In this document: piece after piece, positions 50,530 to 59,954 of the stretch | How the letters are laid out: every line of letters begins with the position of its first letter | Numbering within the stretch: the stretch's first letter is position 1 | Source of the DNA: Thermohalobaculum sp039030715 | Lineage (GTDB): Bacteria; Pseudomonadota; Alphaproteobacteria; Rhodobacterales; Rhodobacteraceae | Reading direction: 5' to 3' | NCBI GenBank assembly: GCA_039030715.1 | Contig: JBCCDU010000012.1 | Coordinates: forward strand, 1 to 64,000 | Length of the DNA: 64,000 bases | Made by a program: the position numbers and the translations under genes | Notes under the pieces: model-generated | Seen by the model: the letters and a program-made list of their open reading frames with translations, nothing else | Databases searched by the model: none | What the model was told of the DNA's origin: nothing

Positions 50530-50721
50530 GCATTCGCCTCGGCGTGTCCCTGGCACTGCAAGCGAATCTTTTGTGTCGTGTGCCAGATTGTGCTTTACGC
50601 AGCCCTTCGTTTCGGACACCATATTTCGTGGGTCGAGGGTATTCTGCCCACGATCACTGGCAACCCTGGGTGCATCCTGTGGGCACCGCCTCACCGGGCC
50701 ACCATAAAATGGGGGAGAGGC

Positions 50722-51225
50722 ATGACTGCCATCGAGCAAGACTTTCACAACACAGACGTGCATCCAATCGACATCGTCGAAACCCTGGCGGAACAGTGCG
50801 AGTGGGATTTCGACCGTGTGGGCGAGGATCAGATCGCCATGGCGATCGAGGCCGCCTGGCGGACCTACTCGCTGTCGCTGGCCTGGTCGAATTACGACGA
50901 CATGCTGCGCATGGTCTGTACCTTCGAACTGAACCCGCCCGAGGAGCGGCTCGAGGAATTCTATCGTCTTTTGAACATCGCGAATGACCGGATCTGGGGA
51001 GGTGTCTTCACATTCTGGCGCGATCAGAAGCTGGTGGCCTTCCGCTATGGGCTGACGCTGGCAGGCGGTGCCCACGCCACGCCCGAGCAGGTCGAGGCCA
51101 TGGTGCTTAATGCGGTCGGGCTGGCCGAGCGGTTCTATCCAGCCTTCCAATTGGTCTGCTGGGGCGACGAGAGCGCCGAGGCCGGTGCCGCCATCGCAAT
51201 CGAGGAAGCCTTCGGGACCGCCTGA
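50722..51225 (+). CDS. YbjN domain-containing protein
   Basis: A 167-residue acidic cytosolic protein with the YbjN fold: VETLAEQCEWDFDRVGEDQIAMAIEAAWRTYSLSLAWS, RLEEFYRLLNIANDRIWGGVFTFWRDQKLVAFRYGLTL. YbjN affects stress and motility in E. coli; the mechanism is unknown. ATG 50722 has GGGAGAGG directly upstream; the frame extends further but without homology. It sits before proC and csaA, a conserved order in this family of bacteria. Confidence 0.9.
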   Translation: MTAIEQDFHNTDVHPIDIVETLAEQCEWDFDRVGEDQIAMAIEAAWRTYSLSLAWSNYDDMLRMVCTFELNPPEERLEEFYRLLNIANDRIWGGVFTFWRDQKLVAFRYGLTLAGGAHATPEQVEAMVLNAVGLAERFYPAFQLVCWGDESAEAGAAIAIEEAFGTA

Positions 51226-51328
51226 GCCCTGACAGGATCACCGCGCCGTTCGGGGTTCCCATTCCTGCGCGCACTCGTCTAGTCTCGCGCTAGAACAGAT
51301 CGCAACGACGGGTGCGAAGGGGAACAGG

Positions 51329-52138
51329 ATGAGCGGCATACAGACCCTCTCGAAAATTCAATCTCTTGTCCTTCTGGGCTGTGGCAAGATGGGCAGCGCC
51401 CTGTTGCAGGGCTGGCTTGACGCCGGTCTGGAGCCCGCCCGGACAAGCATTATCGAACCTGCGCCGTCGCCCTGGCTTCAGGGACAGGGTGTCAATCTGA
51501 ACCCCGCCACGCTGCCGGACGCGACGATTGCCGTGATCGCTGTCAAGCCGCAGATGATCGGCGAAGCGGCGCCGCAATTGCAGGCTCTGGCCGGGCGCGG
51601 TACGGTCTTTCTCTCCATCGCAGCAGGCACCACGATTGCAGAGTTTGAAGCGCTGTTCGGCGCAGACGCCCCAATCATACGCGCGATGCCGAACACTCCC
51701 GCCGCCGTCGGGCGAGGCATTTCGGCCCTGATCGGCAACGCGAAGGCAAGCGCCGACGACCTGGAAATGGCCGAGGCGCTGATGGCCGCCGTGGGCGACA
51801 CCGTGCAGTTGCAGGATGAGGAGCAGATGGACGCTGTCACCGGCCTCTCAGGCTCGGGCCCGGCCTATGTCTTCCACATGATCGAGGCGATGGCGGCAGC
51901 GGGGGAAGCCCAGGGTCTGCCAGCGGAGATGGCAATGCGCCTCGCCCGCGCGACAGTCTCTGGCGCCGGGGCCCTCGCCGCGGGATCCGAGGAGGAAGCC
52001 GCGCAATTGCGGATCAACGTCACCTCCCCAGGCGGCACCACCGCGGCGGGGTTAGAGGTGCTGATGCCCGACCTGCCCGGTCTGATGCGCAAAACCGTCG
52101 CCGCCGCGGCGGACCGGTCGCGCGAACTCCGCGCCTGA
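51329..52138 (+). CDS. proC: Pyrroline-5-carboxylate reductase
   Basis: A 269-residue NAD(P)H enzyme that makes proline from pyrroline-5-carboxylate. Motifs: LVLLGCGKMGSALLQGWL (Rossmann), AVKPQM, IIRAMPNTPAAVGRG and the P5CR signature LSGSGPAYVFHMIEAMAAAGEAQGL followed by TSPGGTTAAGLEVL. Length is normal. It precedes csaA by 10 bp and is probably in an operon with it. Confidence 0.97.
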   Translation: MSGIQTLSKIQSLVLLGCGKMGSALLQGWLDAGLEPARTSIIEPAPSPWLQGQGVNLNPATLPDATIAVIAVKPQMIGEAAPQLQALAGRGTVFLSIAAGTTIAEFEALFGADAPIIRAMPNTPAAVGRGISALIGNAKASADDLEMAEALMAAVGDTVQLQDEEQMDAVTGLSGSGPAYVFHMIEAMAAAGEAQGLPAEMAMRLARATVSGAGALAAGSEEEAAQLRINVTSPGGTTAAGLEVLMPDLPGLMRKTVAAAADRSRELRA

Positions 52139-52148
52139 GGGGACCCAT

Positions 52149-52490
52149 ATGACAGATACCATCACGTTCGACGACTTCCTGAAGGTCGATATTCGGGTCG
52201 GCACTGTGCTGCGCGCCGAGCCTTTTCCAGAGGCACGCAAGCCCGCCATCAAGCTGTGGATCGATTTCGGAGACGAGATCGGCGAGCGGAAGTCCTCCGC
52301 CCAGATCACCGAACACTACGCGCCCGAGAAGCTGATCGGGCGCCAGGTTATGGGTGTCGTGAATTTCCCTCCGCGCCAGATCGGCCCGTTCATGTCCGAG
52401 GTTCTGGTGCTTGGCGTTTCGGACGCCGGAGGCAACATTGTCCTTCTCTCGCCAGACCTTGAAGCGCCGAACGGAAGTAAAATGCATTGA
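52149..52490 (+). CDS. csaA: tRNA-binding protein, CsaA type
   Basis: A 113-residue OB-fold protein with the CsaA pattern: FDDFLKVDIRVGTVLRAEPFPEARKPAIKLWIDFG, SAQITEHYAPEKLIGRQVMGVVNFPPRQIGPFMSEVLVLG. CsaA dimers bind tRNA and act as a secretion-related chaperone in Bacillus; in proteobacteria the role is less clear. Ten bp after proC. Confidence 0.93.
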   Translation: MTDTITFDDFLKVDIRVGTVLRAEPFPEARKPAIKLWIDFGDEIGERKSSAQITEHYAPEKLIGRQVMGVVNFPPRQIGPFMSEVLVLGVSDAGGNIVLLSPDLEAPNGSKMH

Positions 52491-52504
52491 TTGCGACCGA
52501 AAGC

Positions 52505-52555
52505 TGGCGTAATTGTGTCTGGCTTGCCGTATTCCTGCTCCATTTTGGCGTAATT
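52505..52555 (+). promoter_or_regulatory. Three direct repeats (TGGCGTAATT type) before the AAA ATPase gene
   Basis: TGGCGTAATT at 52505-52514 and 52546-52555 and a related TGCCGTATT at 52525-52533 are spaced about 20-21 bp apart, that is, two turns on the same DNA face. The last ends 31 bp before the ATG. They look like tandem protein-binding sites. Confidence 0.4.
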
Positions 52556-52586
52556 CTTGGGGCTTCGAGATTCTATTGGGGTGATC

Positions 52587-53927
52587 ATGTCCATACGTGA
52601 TAAGAGCCTGCCCAATCCGGGGCCGACGGGTCGTTTCGATGCGGCCCCTTCGCCACGAAGCCTGGCCGAGACCGGTCTGGAGCCCACCTATCTGATCGAC
52701 CTTCTGGTCAAGACAATTTTCCGCCACGGCATCGAACGACCCAGCGCGATGAGCCTGGCACTGAAGCTGCCAGTGCGGATCATCGACCAGATCATCGAGA
52801 TTGCCGAGCACAAGGCGCTGATCCAGAAACTGGGTCAATTGGGCGCCAATCTGAACTCGGAAATGAAGTACGCCCTGACCAACAAGGGCCGCGCTTGGGC
52901 GCAGGAGGCGCTGAGCTATTCCGACTGGACCGGGGCAGCCCCTGTGCCGCTCGACAGTTATCTTCGCGTGATGGCCGGCCAGCCCGTACGCAACGAAGTG
53001 CTCAGCCGCCAGCGGCTGGATTACGTCTTCCGCGATCTGGTGATCCCGGACGATCTGATGCAAAAACTGGGGCCCGCCGCGAACTCCGCCGCTTCGATGC
53101 TGATCTATGGCCCGCCGGGGAATGGTAAATCGACCATTTCCGAGGCGCTTTGCGAGGCCTATCAGGACCATATTCTGGTGCCTTATGTGGTCGCAGTGGA
53201 CAACCAGATCATCCGCGTCTTCGACCCCGAAGTACATGAACCCGTCGCCGGCGGCCACGAAGTCGTGCATGGCCTGCGCAACAATCTCAGCTTCGATCAA
53301 CGCTATGCGCTCTGCAAACGCCCGGGCCTGATCACCGGCGGCGAGTTGCTGCTGGAGATGCTGGATCTGAGCTATTCACCCTCGAGCCGGACCTACACGG
53401 CGCCGTTGCAGATGAAGGCGAATGGTGGGCTGTTCATCATCGACGACTTCGGTCGCCAGCGTCAGACCCCGCAGGATATCGTCAACCGGCTGATCATCCC
53501 GCTGGAAAAGCGTGTCGATTATCTGGCACTGCAATCGGGCCGGAAATTCGAGGTTCCGTTCGAGCTTTTGGTGGTCTTCTCGACCAACAAGATGCCCGAA
53601 GCTCTGGTCGACGAAGCGGCCCTGCGCCGTCTTCGCCACAAGATCCTGATCGACCGTCCAGACCGTGACACCTATGTCCGGATCTTCCTGCGCACCGCCA
53701 AGGCGTTCAACATGGCGGTCAGCGAAGATGTGCTGGCCTTCGTGCTGTTCGACCTCTACGAGGCGACGGGGCGGAACTACAGCTCGTTCCATCCGAAATT
53801 CCTGATCGAGCAGTCAATCTCGATCTGCGCTTATGAAGGGGTCGAGCCGCAACTGCGCAATGACTTCCTGCGCCGGGCATGGGACAACCTGACCACCGGT
53901 CCGGCCAGCGAAGAAGAAACCTTCTGA
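52587..53927 (+). CDS. AAA family ATPase
   Basis: A 446-residue ATPase. An N-terminal all-helical domain (ETGLEPTYLIDLLVKTIFRHGIERPSAMSLALKLPVRIIDQIIEIAEHKALI) precedes the ATP core: Walker A YGPPGNGKST, Walker B FIIDDFGRQRQ with a sensor region VPFELLVVFSTNK and an arginine-finger-like LRRLRHKILIDRP. A tail with SFHPKFLIEQSISICAYEG follows. It is typical of a widespread uncharacterised proteobacterial family annotated simply as ATPase. ATG 52587 gives the conserved start MSIRDKSL. Confidence 0.88.
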   Translation: MSIRDKSLPNPGPTGRFDAAPSPRSLAETGLEPTYLIDLLVKTIFRHGIERPSAMSLALKLPVRIIDQIIEIAEHKALIQKLGQLGANLNSEMKYALTNKGRAWAQEALSYSDWTGAAPVPLDSYLRVMAGQPVRNEVLSRQRLDYVFRDLVIPDDLMQKLGPAANSAASMLIYGPPGNGKSTISEALCEAYQDHILVPYVVAVDNQIIRVFDPEVHEPVAGGHEVVHGLRNNLSFDQRYALCKRPGLITGGELLLEMLDLSYSPSSRTYTAPLQMKANGGLFIIDDFGRQRQTPQDIVNRLIIPLEKRVDYLALQSGRKFEVPFELLVVFSTNKMPEALVDEAALRRLRHKILIDRPDRDTYVRIFLRTAKAFNMAVSEDVLAFVLFDLYEATGRNYSSFHPKFLIEQSISICAYEGVEPQLRNDFLRRAWDNLTTGPASEEETF

Positions 53928-53937
53928 ACCGTCGAGG

Positions 53938-55278
53938 TCAGCGTGGCAGGATCACGCTGACTCGCAATCCGCCCAACCGTTTGCTCTCGTCCAGTGACAG
54001 CGACCCGCCATGGGCGCGCACGATATCCATTGCAATGGACAACCCCAGGCCCACCCCGCTGGCAACATCCTGATTGCGACTTTCATCCAGCCGGGTGAAG
54101 GGACGCAGCACATCTTCGCGCTTCTCTTCGGGGATACCCGGCCCGTCATCCTCCACCAGAAACTCGGCATAGCGTTTGGTCAACCGCGTGGTCAACGAGA
54201 CCCGCTCGCCATAGGATGTCGCATTGTTGATCAGGTTGGTCAGACAGCGCTTCATGGCCGCGCGGCGCACGGTGATCTCGCGCCTCTCCGGCGTCTCCAC
54301 CTGGCTGAACAGCGTGATCTCGTGGCCATGACGGCGGGTGTCAGCCGCCACATCCTCGGCCAGTTCGAGGGCTGAGACCGGCTCGGGCACCTCACCTTCC
54401 TCACCGCGGGCAAAGGACAGGAACGCCTCCAGCATATGTTCCATCTCGTCGACATCACGGGCGATGCCCTGGGTCTCCGGCGTCTCGTCGCTGACGGCCA
54501 GGGCAAGGCGCATCCGGGTCAACGGCGTGCGTAGATCGTGGCTGACGCCCGAGAGCATCTTCGTGCGCTGCTCCATCTGTCGCTCGATCCGGCCGCGCAT
54601 ATCCAGAAAGGCCTGGCCCGCGCGGCGCACCTCCTGCGCGCCGCCCGGACGAAACGGCAGAGTGCGCCCACGCCCGAAGGCAATGGCAATGCGCGAGAGG
54701 TCATGGATCGGCCGGATCTGGTTGCGCAGGAAAAGCGTCGCCACGCCGGTCAGTGCCACGGCGGTCACTGCCATCCAGACCAACAGCAGATGCGGATTGG
54801 CCGCGTTCATCCGGCGGCGCGGAACCAGCACACGCAGGGCGCCCTTGTCCGTGGCGATCCGGGCTTCGACATGCTTCGGGAAGTTCACCAGATCCAATGC
54901 AAAAGGTGCCTGGATCTCCGCACGCATCGTCTCGGCAATCACCGAACCTGTGACATCGAAGAACGCACGGCTGAGGGCGACGGAGACCTCCTCGCCTTCA
55001 TCCAGCCCGATCTGGAAATTGAACGGCGCGCTCATCTCGCGCAGGGTCGCCTGTGCGTCTTCGATGCTGGGTGCCTGATTGACCCGCTGGATGGCATAGT
55101 TGATCTCGCGCGCGATAGAGCCCGCCATCTGCGCCGTCACACCATCGTAATGCCGCTGGATGAAGACCGACGCCACAACCAGTTGCAACAGCACGATCGG
55201 GACCACCAGGATCAGAAAAGCCCGCCAGAACAGGCTTTTGGGCAGGTAGGGCTTGAGCACGGGTCCAAGGTCGAGCAT
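53938..55278 (-). CDS. Sensor histidine kinase (EnvZ-like)
   Basis: A 446-residue kinase. Two membrane segments (about 18-38 and 166-184) bracket a periplasmic sensor of about 125 residues; a HAMP domain follows (RNQIRPIHDLSRIAIAFGRG). The phosphoacceptor is His247 in GVSHDLRTPLTRMRLAL; the ATP-binding N, G1 and G2 boxes are LTNLINNAT, VEDDGPGIPEE and SGVGLGLSIAMDIVRAHGG. Layout is EnvZ-like. No response regulator is adjacent, so the partner lies elsewhere. The start at 55278 begins the N-terminal segment normally. Confidence 0.93.
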   Translation of the reverse strand: MLDLGPVLKPYLPKSLFWRAFLILVVPIVLLQLVVASVFIQRHYDGVTAQMAGSIAREINYAIQRVNQAPSIEDAQATLREMSAPFNFQIGLDEGEEVSVALSRAFFDVTGSVIAETMRAEIQAPFALDLVNFPKHVEARIATDKGALRVLVPRRRMNAANPHLLLVWMAVTAVALTGVATLFLRNQIRPIHDLSRIAIAFGRGRTLPFRPGGAQEVRRAGQAFLDMRGRIERQMEQRTKMLSGVSHDLRTPLTRMRLALAVSDETPETQGIARDVDEMEHMLEAFLSFARGEEGEVPEPVSALELAEDVAADTRRHGHEITLFSQVETPERREITVRRAAMKRCLTNLINNATSYGERVSLTTRLTKRYAEFLVEDDGPGIPEEKREDVLRPFTRLDESRNQDVASGVGLGLSIAMDIVRAHGGSLSLDESKRLGGLRVSVILPR

Positions 55279-55328
55279 GAAGGGCACGCTAGTGAGCGCA
55301 CAGCGCGCGCGCAAGACGGGGTTTTCGC

Positions 55329-56261
55329 ATGACCGACCCTTTCAACCGGGATCCCAGCGTGCGTTATGGCGAGGTGGAAACCCTGGCCGTGGATGGCGGC
55401 GTGCGGCTGCGCAGGCTGACCTGTCAGAACCCCTCTCCAATGACCTTCACGGGCACCCAGACCTATCTGCTGGGCGACGGGGCAGAGCAGGCAGTAGTCG
55501 ACCCGGGCCCGTTGGACACGGCGCATCTGGAGCGTATCCTCGCCGCCACCGGGGGAAGTCTAAGCCATATCCTCGTTACCCACTCGCATCGCGACCACAG
55601 CCCTGGCGCTGCCTGGCTGGCAGCGCGCACCGGCGCGCCGGTTCTGGGCTTTGGCGGCCATGGCACCGGCATGTCGCAACCGATGCAGGACCTTGCGGCG
55701 GCGGGCGAAATTGGCGGTGGCGAGGGAGGAGATCCGGAATTTACCCCCATCCGATCGCTCGCGGATGGCGAGCGCATCACGGCGGCGAGCTGGTCGCTGC
55801 AGGCGCTCCATATGCCTGGGCATCTGTCGAACCATCTCTCCTTTGTGCTCGAAGGCGCCGGGGCCGTCTTCACCGGCGACACGGTGATGGGCTGGGCGAC
55901 CACCCTGGTTTCGCCGCCCGAGGGGGATATGGCTGCCTTCATGAGCACGCTGGATCGGCTGGCTGGGCGGGATGACAAGCTCTATCTGCCAGGCCATGGG
56001 CACCCGGTGACCGATCCGCGCGGCATGGTCGCCCATCAGCGCACACACCGCGAGGCCCGGGCGGCGCAGATCCTCGCATCACTGGCGGAAGGGCCGGCCA
56101 ATGCGGCAACGTTGGCAGCGCGTATCTATGACGATGTGGATGCTGCCCTACTGCCTGCGGCGGCACGCAATGTGCTGGCGACACTGATCTGGCAGACGGA
56201 GCTCGGCACTGTAAGGGCCGAGGGACCGCTGAGCGCAAATGTCAGCTTCCGCAGGCTTTGA
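55329..56261 (+). CDS. MBL fold metallo-hydrolase (LACTB2-like)
   Basis: A 310-residue protein with the metallo-beta-lactamase fold: THSHRDHSPGA (the HxHxDH zinc motif), HMPGHLSNHLSFVL, FTGDTVMGW and LPGHGHPV. A C-terminal winged-helix extension (DDVDAALLPAAARNVLATLIWQ) is characteristic of the LACTB2/ElaC-distant group. It may hydrolyse thioesters or RNA; substrate unknown. Convergent with the M48 peptidase gene at its 3' end and divergent from the kinase gene. Confidence 0.92.
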   Translation: MTDPFNRDPSVRYGEVETLAVDGGVRLRRLTCQNPSPMTFTGTQTYLLGDGAEQAVVDPGPLDTAHLERILAATGGSLSHILVTHSHRDHSPGAAWLAARTGAPVLGFGGHGTGMSQPMQDLAAAGEIGGGEGGDPEFTPIRSLADGERITAASWSLQALHMPGHLSNHLSFVLEGAGAVFTGDTVMGWATTLVSPPEGDMAAFMSTLDRLAGRDDKLYLPGHGHPVTDPRGMVAHQRTHREARAAQILASLAEGPANAATLAARIYDDVDAALLPAAARNVLATLIWQTELGTVRAEGPLSANVSFRRL

Positions 56262-56267
56262 GCGCCA

Positions 56268-57386
56268 TCAGTCGCAGATTTCCTGCATCGCCACCCAATC
56301 GCGGTCGCTCAACACAGGCTTGAAACCACCATCGCCGATCATGTCGGCAGCGGCGGCGCGCGCCGCACGCCCATCAAGCTCGGGATGTGAGGCGAGATAG
56401 CGCAGGAACGTTTCGTTCGAGCCATGCTCCTCGGCCATACGGGCGAAGAACCCGGCAAACGGGCCGCTCGGCAGCCCGGCATCGGCCAGCAGCCGATAGG
56501 CCGTCTCATCCGCCCGTGTCTCGAACTCTCGCTGATAGCTGGCATTGATCACCGCCTCGGTCGCGGCGACAACCACCGCAGCGCCAAAGACATCGCCCAG
56601 CATGAGGCCGATGATCCCCGCCGATCCGGCGGCGCGCAGGGCGCCGACGGTCGGGTCGCGATGCACCACATGACCGATCTCGTGCGCCAGCACGCCGGCC
56701 ACCTCCTCCGGCGTCTCAGCCTCCTTGATCAGCCCGCGAAACAGGATGACCCGCCCGCCCGGCAGCGCGAAGGCATTGACCAGATCGTGGTTCAGGATAT
56801 CGACGCGCAATGGATAGGGCAGATCGACTTCCGACGCCAAACGCTCGCGCATCGTCTCGACTGCGGCCAACCCTTCGGGGCTGGTGCAATAGGCATCGTC
56901 ACCTGCGACACCCAGAAAACTCTGCACCTGCTTGGCGACCGCATCGCCCATCTGGCGCTCACGCTCCGGCGGGATCAACAGAGCGAGTTGCCCGGCCAAA
57001 GCGGGCACGATCACGAAGACCATCAACAGAACCGAGCCGATGGCACCCGCGCCCCAAAACACCGCCTTGCGCACGCCCTTGCGGTCGACGCTGCGCTTGG
57101 TCAGATCCGGGCAGACCGCGCGTATTGCCGCCATCATCTCCGGATCGTTCAACACCACGCGTTCGTCGCTGTCGTGATGCGGCACCAGTTGGAATGTCGT
57201 CTGATCGGCACTTTCCAGCGCCCGCAAACTGGCCAGCGGCCAATGCGCGTTGACCTGGTTGTCAAAGCTGAGGATCACCAGGGTACGCTCGCCAAAGCTG
57301 ATCATGACATTCTGCGGCACCGCTGACTGGCCGTCATAATAGCGAGCCCCGGCCTCCAGCCGCGCATATTGCTCCAACGCTGTCAT
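56268..57386 (-). CDS. M48 family zinc metallopeptidase
   Basis: A 372-residue membrane-bound peptidase. A small N-terminal domain (LEAGARYYDGQSAVPQNVMISFGERTLVI) precedes one membrane segment (about 105-130). The catalytic motif is HEIGH (His235, Glu236, His239) with a third ligand Glu in FETRADETAYRLL. Other blocks: NAFALPGGRVILFRGLI. M48 enzymes (BepA/Oma1-like) degrade misassembled envelope proteins. It overlaps the upstream DUF898 gene by 1 base and is presumably co-transcribed. Confidence 0.93.
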   Translation of the reverse strand: MTALEQYARLEAGARYYDGQSAVPQNVMISFGERTLVILSFDNQVNAHWPLASLRALESADQTTFQLVPHHDSDERVVLNDPEMMAAIRAVCPDLTKRSVDRKGVRKAVFWGAGAIGSVLLMVFVIVPALAGQLALLIPPERERQMGDAVAKQVQSFLGVAGDDAYCTSPEGLAAVETMRERLASEVDLPYPLRVDILNHDLVNAFALPGGRVILFRGLIKEAETPEEVAGVLAHEIGHVVHRDPTVGALRAAGSAGIIGLMLGDVFGAAVVVAATEAVINASYQREFETRADETAYRLLADAGLPSGPFAGFFARMAEEHGSNETFLRYLASHPELDGRAARAAAADMIGDGGFKPVLSDRDWVAMQEICD

Positions 57387-58756
57387 CAGAAGCCAGCACC
57401 CACATCGACACCCAGCGCATCGGCAAAGCCGCCTGCCTCGGTATTGCCGTCATGGGCGCGTTGGCGGCTGTCGGACAAGGCGCCGGGGTTGTGGATCAGC
57501 ATGGTATCGACCTTGCGTCGCAGGATCCGGTGCGTGAAGAACACCTGGCCCACCGCGAATGTGACGACGATCACGGCCAGATAGGTCAGGACGAACCCGA
57601 TCAGCACCGCAGGCGATCGCAGCATCGCGAGGAACAAGTCCTGGACATCGTTCGCATTGCTGAAGATATCTGCCATCGAGGGGCCATCGCCCCCGGCGCC
57701 CAGAAACTCGAACACCACCCCGATCACTGCGCCCGCAATCGCCAGCATCACCGAGATCGTCACCGAGGTTAGGAACGACCCGGTCAGGAACACGCCCACT
57801 GCGTTGTTCACGTTCAACTCGCTCTCGAAGCTGATATCTTCGCCCAGTGTCTTGTTGGACCAGAGCGATTTGAACGCCTGGAACTGATACCGCACATAGC
57901 TGAGATAGAGCCCGATCAGCGAAACGAGATAGATCACCGCGCCGATCAGGATGCTGAACACATCCCCGGTCGGACCGGACTCCGCGAATCCATAGACGCA
58001 GAGCCCGATGAACAGCAGCATGATATAGATCCAGATCCAAGCCGCGAAAAGCTCCACCCACGATCCGTGTTGCTCGAATTTCTGATCGCCGAACCAACTG
58101 CGGTTGGTCATGTACTGCGCCAGCTTGAAGTGCTGGTAGGGATAGGCGAGACCGGCGGTGATCACCGTCAGAATGGTCAGCAGAACCGCCCGCAGCATGT
58201 AGCCCCACGATCCGGGCCCCATGCCAAAACGGATGCCCCGCCAGCGGGTGCGCGAGAGCAGATAGCGCATCCCCCGATACTGCGCGAAATAGATCAGCGG
58301 CAAGGTTGCAAACAGCGTGAGATTGAACGCGATCTGGGCCTGGATTTCGTCATCGGTCGCGAGCGAGAAGCCCAGGAACGTCAGGCCCAGATTGACCAAC
58401 CCCAGATAGACCGCCAGGATCACCATCGCCAGCAGGAAGCCAAGCAGCTTCTCGATCCCTCGCCCGGTATATTCCAGCGGATCGCCGCGCAACAGGATCC
58501 CGCCCCAATAGTGGCGGCGCAGGCGCACGATCATCCAGAAACGATAGATTCCCAGCGTGACAATCGACATGAACGACGTGCGCAGCGCCATCCAGAACAG
58601 GGTCCAGCCATCAGCGGTATATTCCGGATGCGTCTGGCGCTGCTCGGTCGATGTCGGGCGTATCTTGGTGGTTCCGGGGACCGTGCGGTACCGTTCCAGA
58701 TCCCACGCTGCGCGCGGCTCACCGCCGGCGCCGCCATCATGTGTTTCGTCGCTCAT
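57386..58756 (-). CDS. YjgN family (DUF898) membrane protein
   Basis: A 456-residue integral membrane protein with about eight hydrophobic segments. DUF898 signatures: GWTLFWMALRTSFMSIVTLGIYRFW near the start, YLLSRTRWRGIRFGMGPGSWGYMLRAVLLTILTVITAGLAYPYQHFKLAQYMTNRSWFGD in the middle. The function is unknown; the family is often fused or linked to M48 peptidases, as here. The charged N-terminus (first 45 residues) is cytosolic. Confidence 0.92.
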   Translation of the reverse strand: MSDETHDGGAGGEPRAAWDLERYRTVPGTTKIRPTSTEQRQTHPEYTADGWTLFWMALRTSFMSIVTLGIYRFWMIVRLRRHYWGGILLRGDPLEYTGRGIEKLLGFLLAMVILAVYLGLVNLGLTFLGFSLATDDEIQAQIAFNLTLFATLPLIYFAQYRGMRYLLSRTRWRGIRFGMGPGSWGYMLRAVLLTILTVITAGLAYPYQHFKLAQYMTNRSWFGDQKFEQHGSWVELFAAWIWIYIMLLFIGLCVYGFAESGPTGDVFSILIGAVIYLVSLIGLYLSYVRYQFQAFKSLWSNKTLGEDISFESELNVNNAVGVFLTGSFLTSVTISVMLAIAGAVIGVVFEFLGAGGDGPSMADIFSNANDVQDLFLAMLRSPAVLIGFVLTYLAVIVVTFAVGQVFFTHRILRRKVDTMLIHNPGALSDSRQRAHDGNTEAGGFADALGVDVGAGF

Positions 58757-58848
58757 CCCAACCCTCAGGATATGATCAAACCAATATCGCCACTATGGCG
58801 GGCGGTCAGGGGCTTGTCACCCCGCCAATCGAGGGTCGCGCAGGGTCT

Positions 58849-59943
58849 TTATTCGCTGACGCGGTACTCTGCCCGGGCCAACCACTCGGGCGAGATCTCC
58901 ACTCCCCAGCCTGGCGCGTCGGTTACCCGGGCCTCGCCATTCTCGATCGCATAGGGGCTTTCGACGAACAGATCCTGTTGCCAGGGATAGTAATCCGCGC
59001 CCTCGATCGCGAATTCCAGATACTTGCCCGCATTGGGGACGGCGCGCAAAAGATGCATGGTGAAAAGCGTGACCATAGACAGGTTCGCGCAATGGGGTGT
59101 GACGGGCAGGCCGGCCTCCTCCGCCATTCGGCAGACCCGCAGGGTGCGGCACATGCCGCCCAGATACATCACATCCGGCTGCACGATATCGACGGCGCGC
59201 ATCTCGATCATCCGGCGCCAGGTGGGCAGGTCGCAGTCCTGCTCTCCGCCCGTCACGTCGATCTCCAGCGCATCGGTGACCTGCTTGGTCTGTTCCAGCT
59301 CCCAATAGGGGCAGGGTTCCTCGAAATGGCCAAAACCGTGGTCCTGCAGCATGTGGCCGATTTCGATGGCGCGTTCCGGACTGTAGCAGGAATTGGCATC
59401 GATCAGCAGATCGGCATCGGGCAGGGCGCGGCGCATGGTGGGGATTATCTCCTCCGTGCGCCCTGGCCATTCGTCCTGATTGCGGCCCACTTCCGCGCCC
59501 GCCCGCATCTTGAAGGCGGTGAAGCCGTGTTCGCCCGCCAAGCGTTTCAGACGCTCGGCCTCATCCCCCGGCGTGATGTCGCGTTTCATGGAGGAGGCAT
59601 AGGCGCGGATGGGTCCGGGCGAGCCGCCCAGCAGCGTTGCCACCGGCTGGCCCGCGCGTTTGCCCCGCATATCCCAGATCGCCGTGTCCAAGCCACCCAT
59701 CGCCCGGCGCAGATACGACCCTGGGAACTTGTGCTCGCGCTCCGTCACCAGGTCCAGCAGATCGTCCAGATCCTCCGTATCCCGGCCCAGCACCCAAGGG
59801 GCCACCTGCCGGTGAAGCACCTGTGCGGTAATGTCGGAGTGGTAGGTGGAGATCTGGCCCCAGCCCTGCGCGCCGTCCTGCATCGTCACGCGCACGAATC
59901 CCACATCCGGGGTCGAGAAGCTTTCGATCTTGGCGAGTTTCAT
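58849..59943 (-). CDS. Enolase-superfamily enzyme (mandelate racemase/muconate lactonizing type)
   Basis: A 364-residue enzyme. Metal ligands are suggested by LLIDANSCY (Asp), FEEPCPYWEL (Glu) and TGGEQDCD (Glu); FKMRAG supplies a Lys/Arg pair on the second strand, and PHCANLS a His on the seventh strand. A sugar-acid dehydratase or racemase activity is likely, but the substrate is not readable. It starts 11 bp after the stop of the GMC oxidoreductase gene, so the two are probably one operon and could act in one catabolic path. Confidence 0.92.
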   Translation of the reverse strand: MKLAKIESFSTPDVGFVRVTMQDGAQGWGQISTYHSDITAQVLHRQVAPWVLGRDTEDLDDLLDLVTEREHKFPGSYLRRAMGGLDTAIWDMRGKRAGQPVATLLGGSPGPIRAYASSMKRDITPGDEAERLKRLAGEHGFTAFKMRAGAEVGRNQDEWPGRTEEIIPTMRRALPDADLLIDANSCYSPERAIEIGHMLQDHGFGHFEEPCPYWELEQTKQVTDALEIDVTGGEQDCDLPTWRRMIEMRAVDIVQPDVMYLGGMCRTLRVCRMAEEAGLPVTPHCANLSMVTLFTMHLLRAVPNAGKYLEFAIEGADYYPWQQDLFVESPYAIENGEARVTDAPGWGVEISPEWLARAEYRVSE

Positions 59944-59954
59944 CGGTGGTTCCC

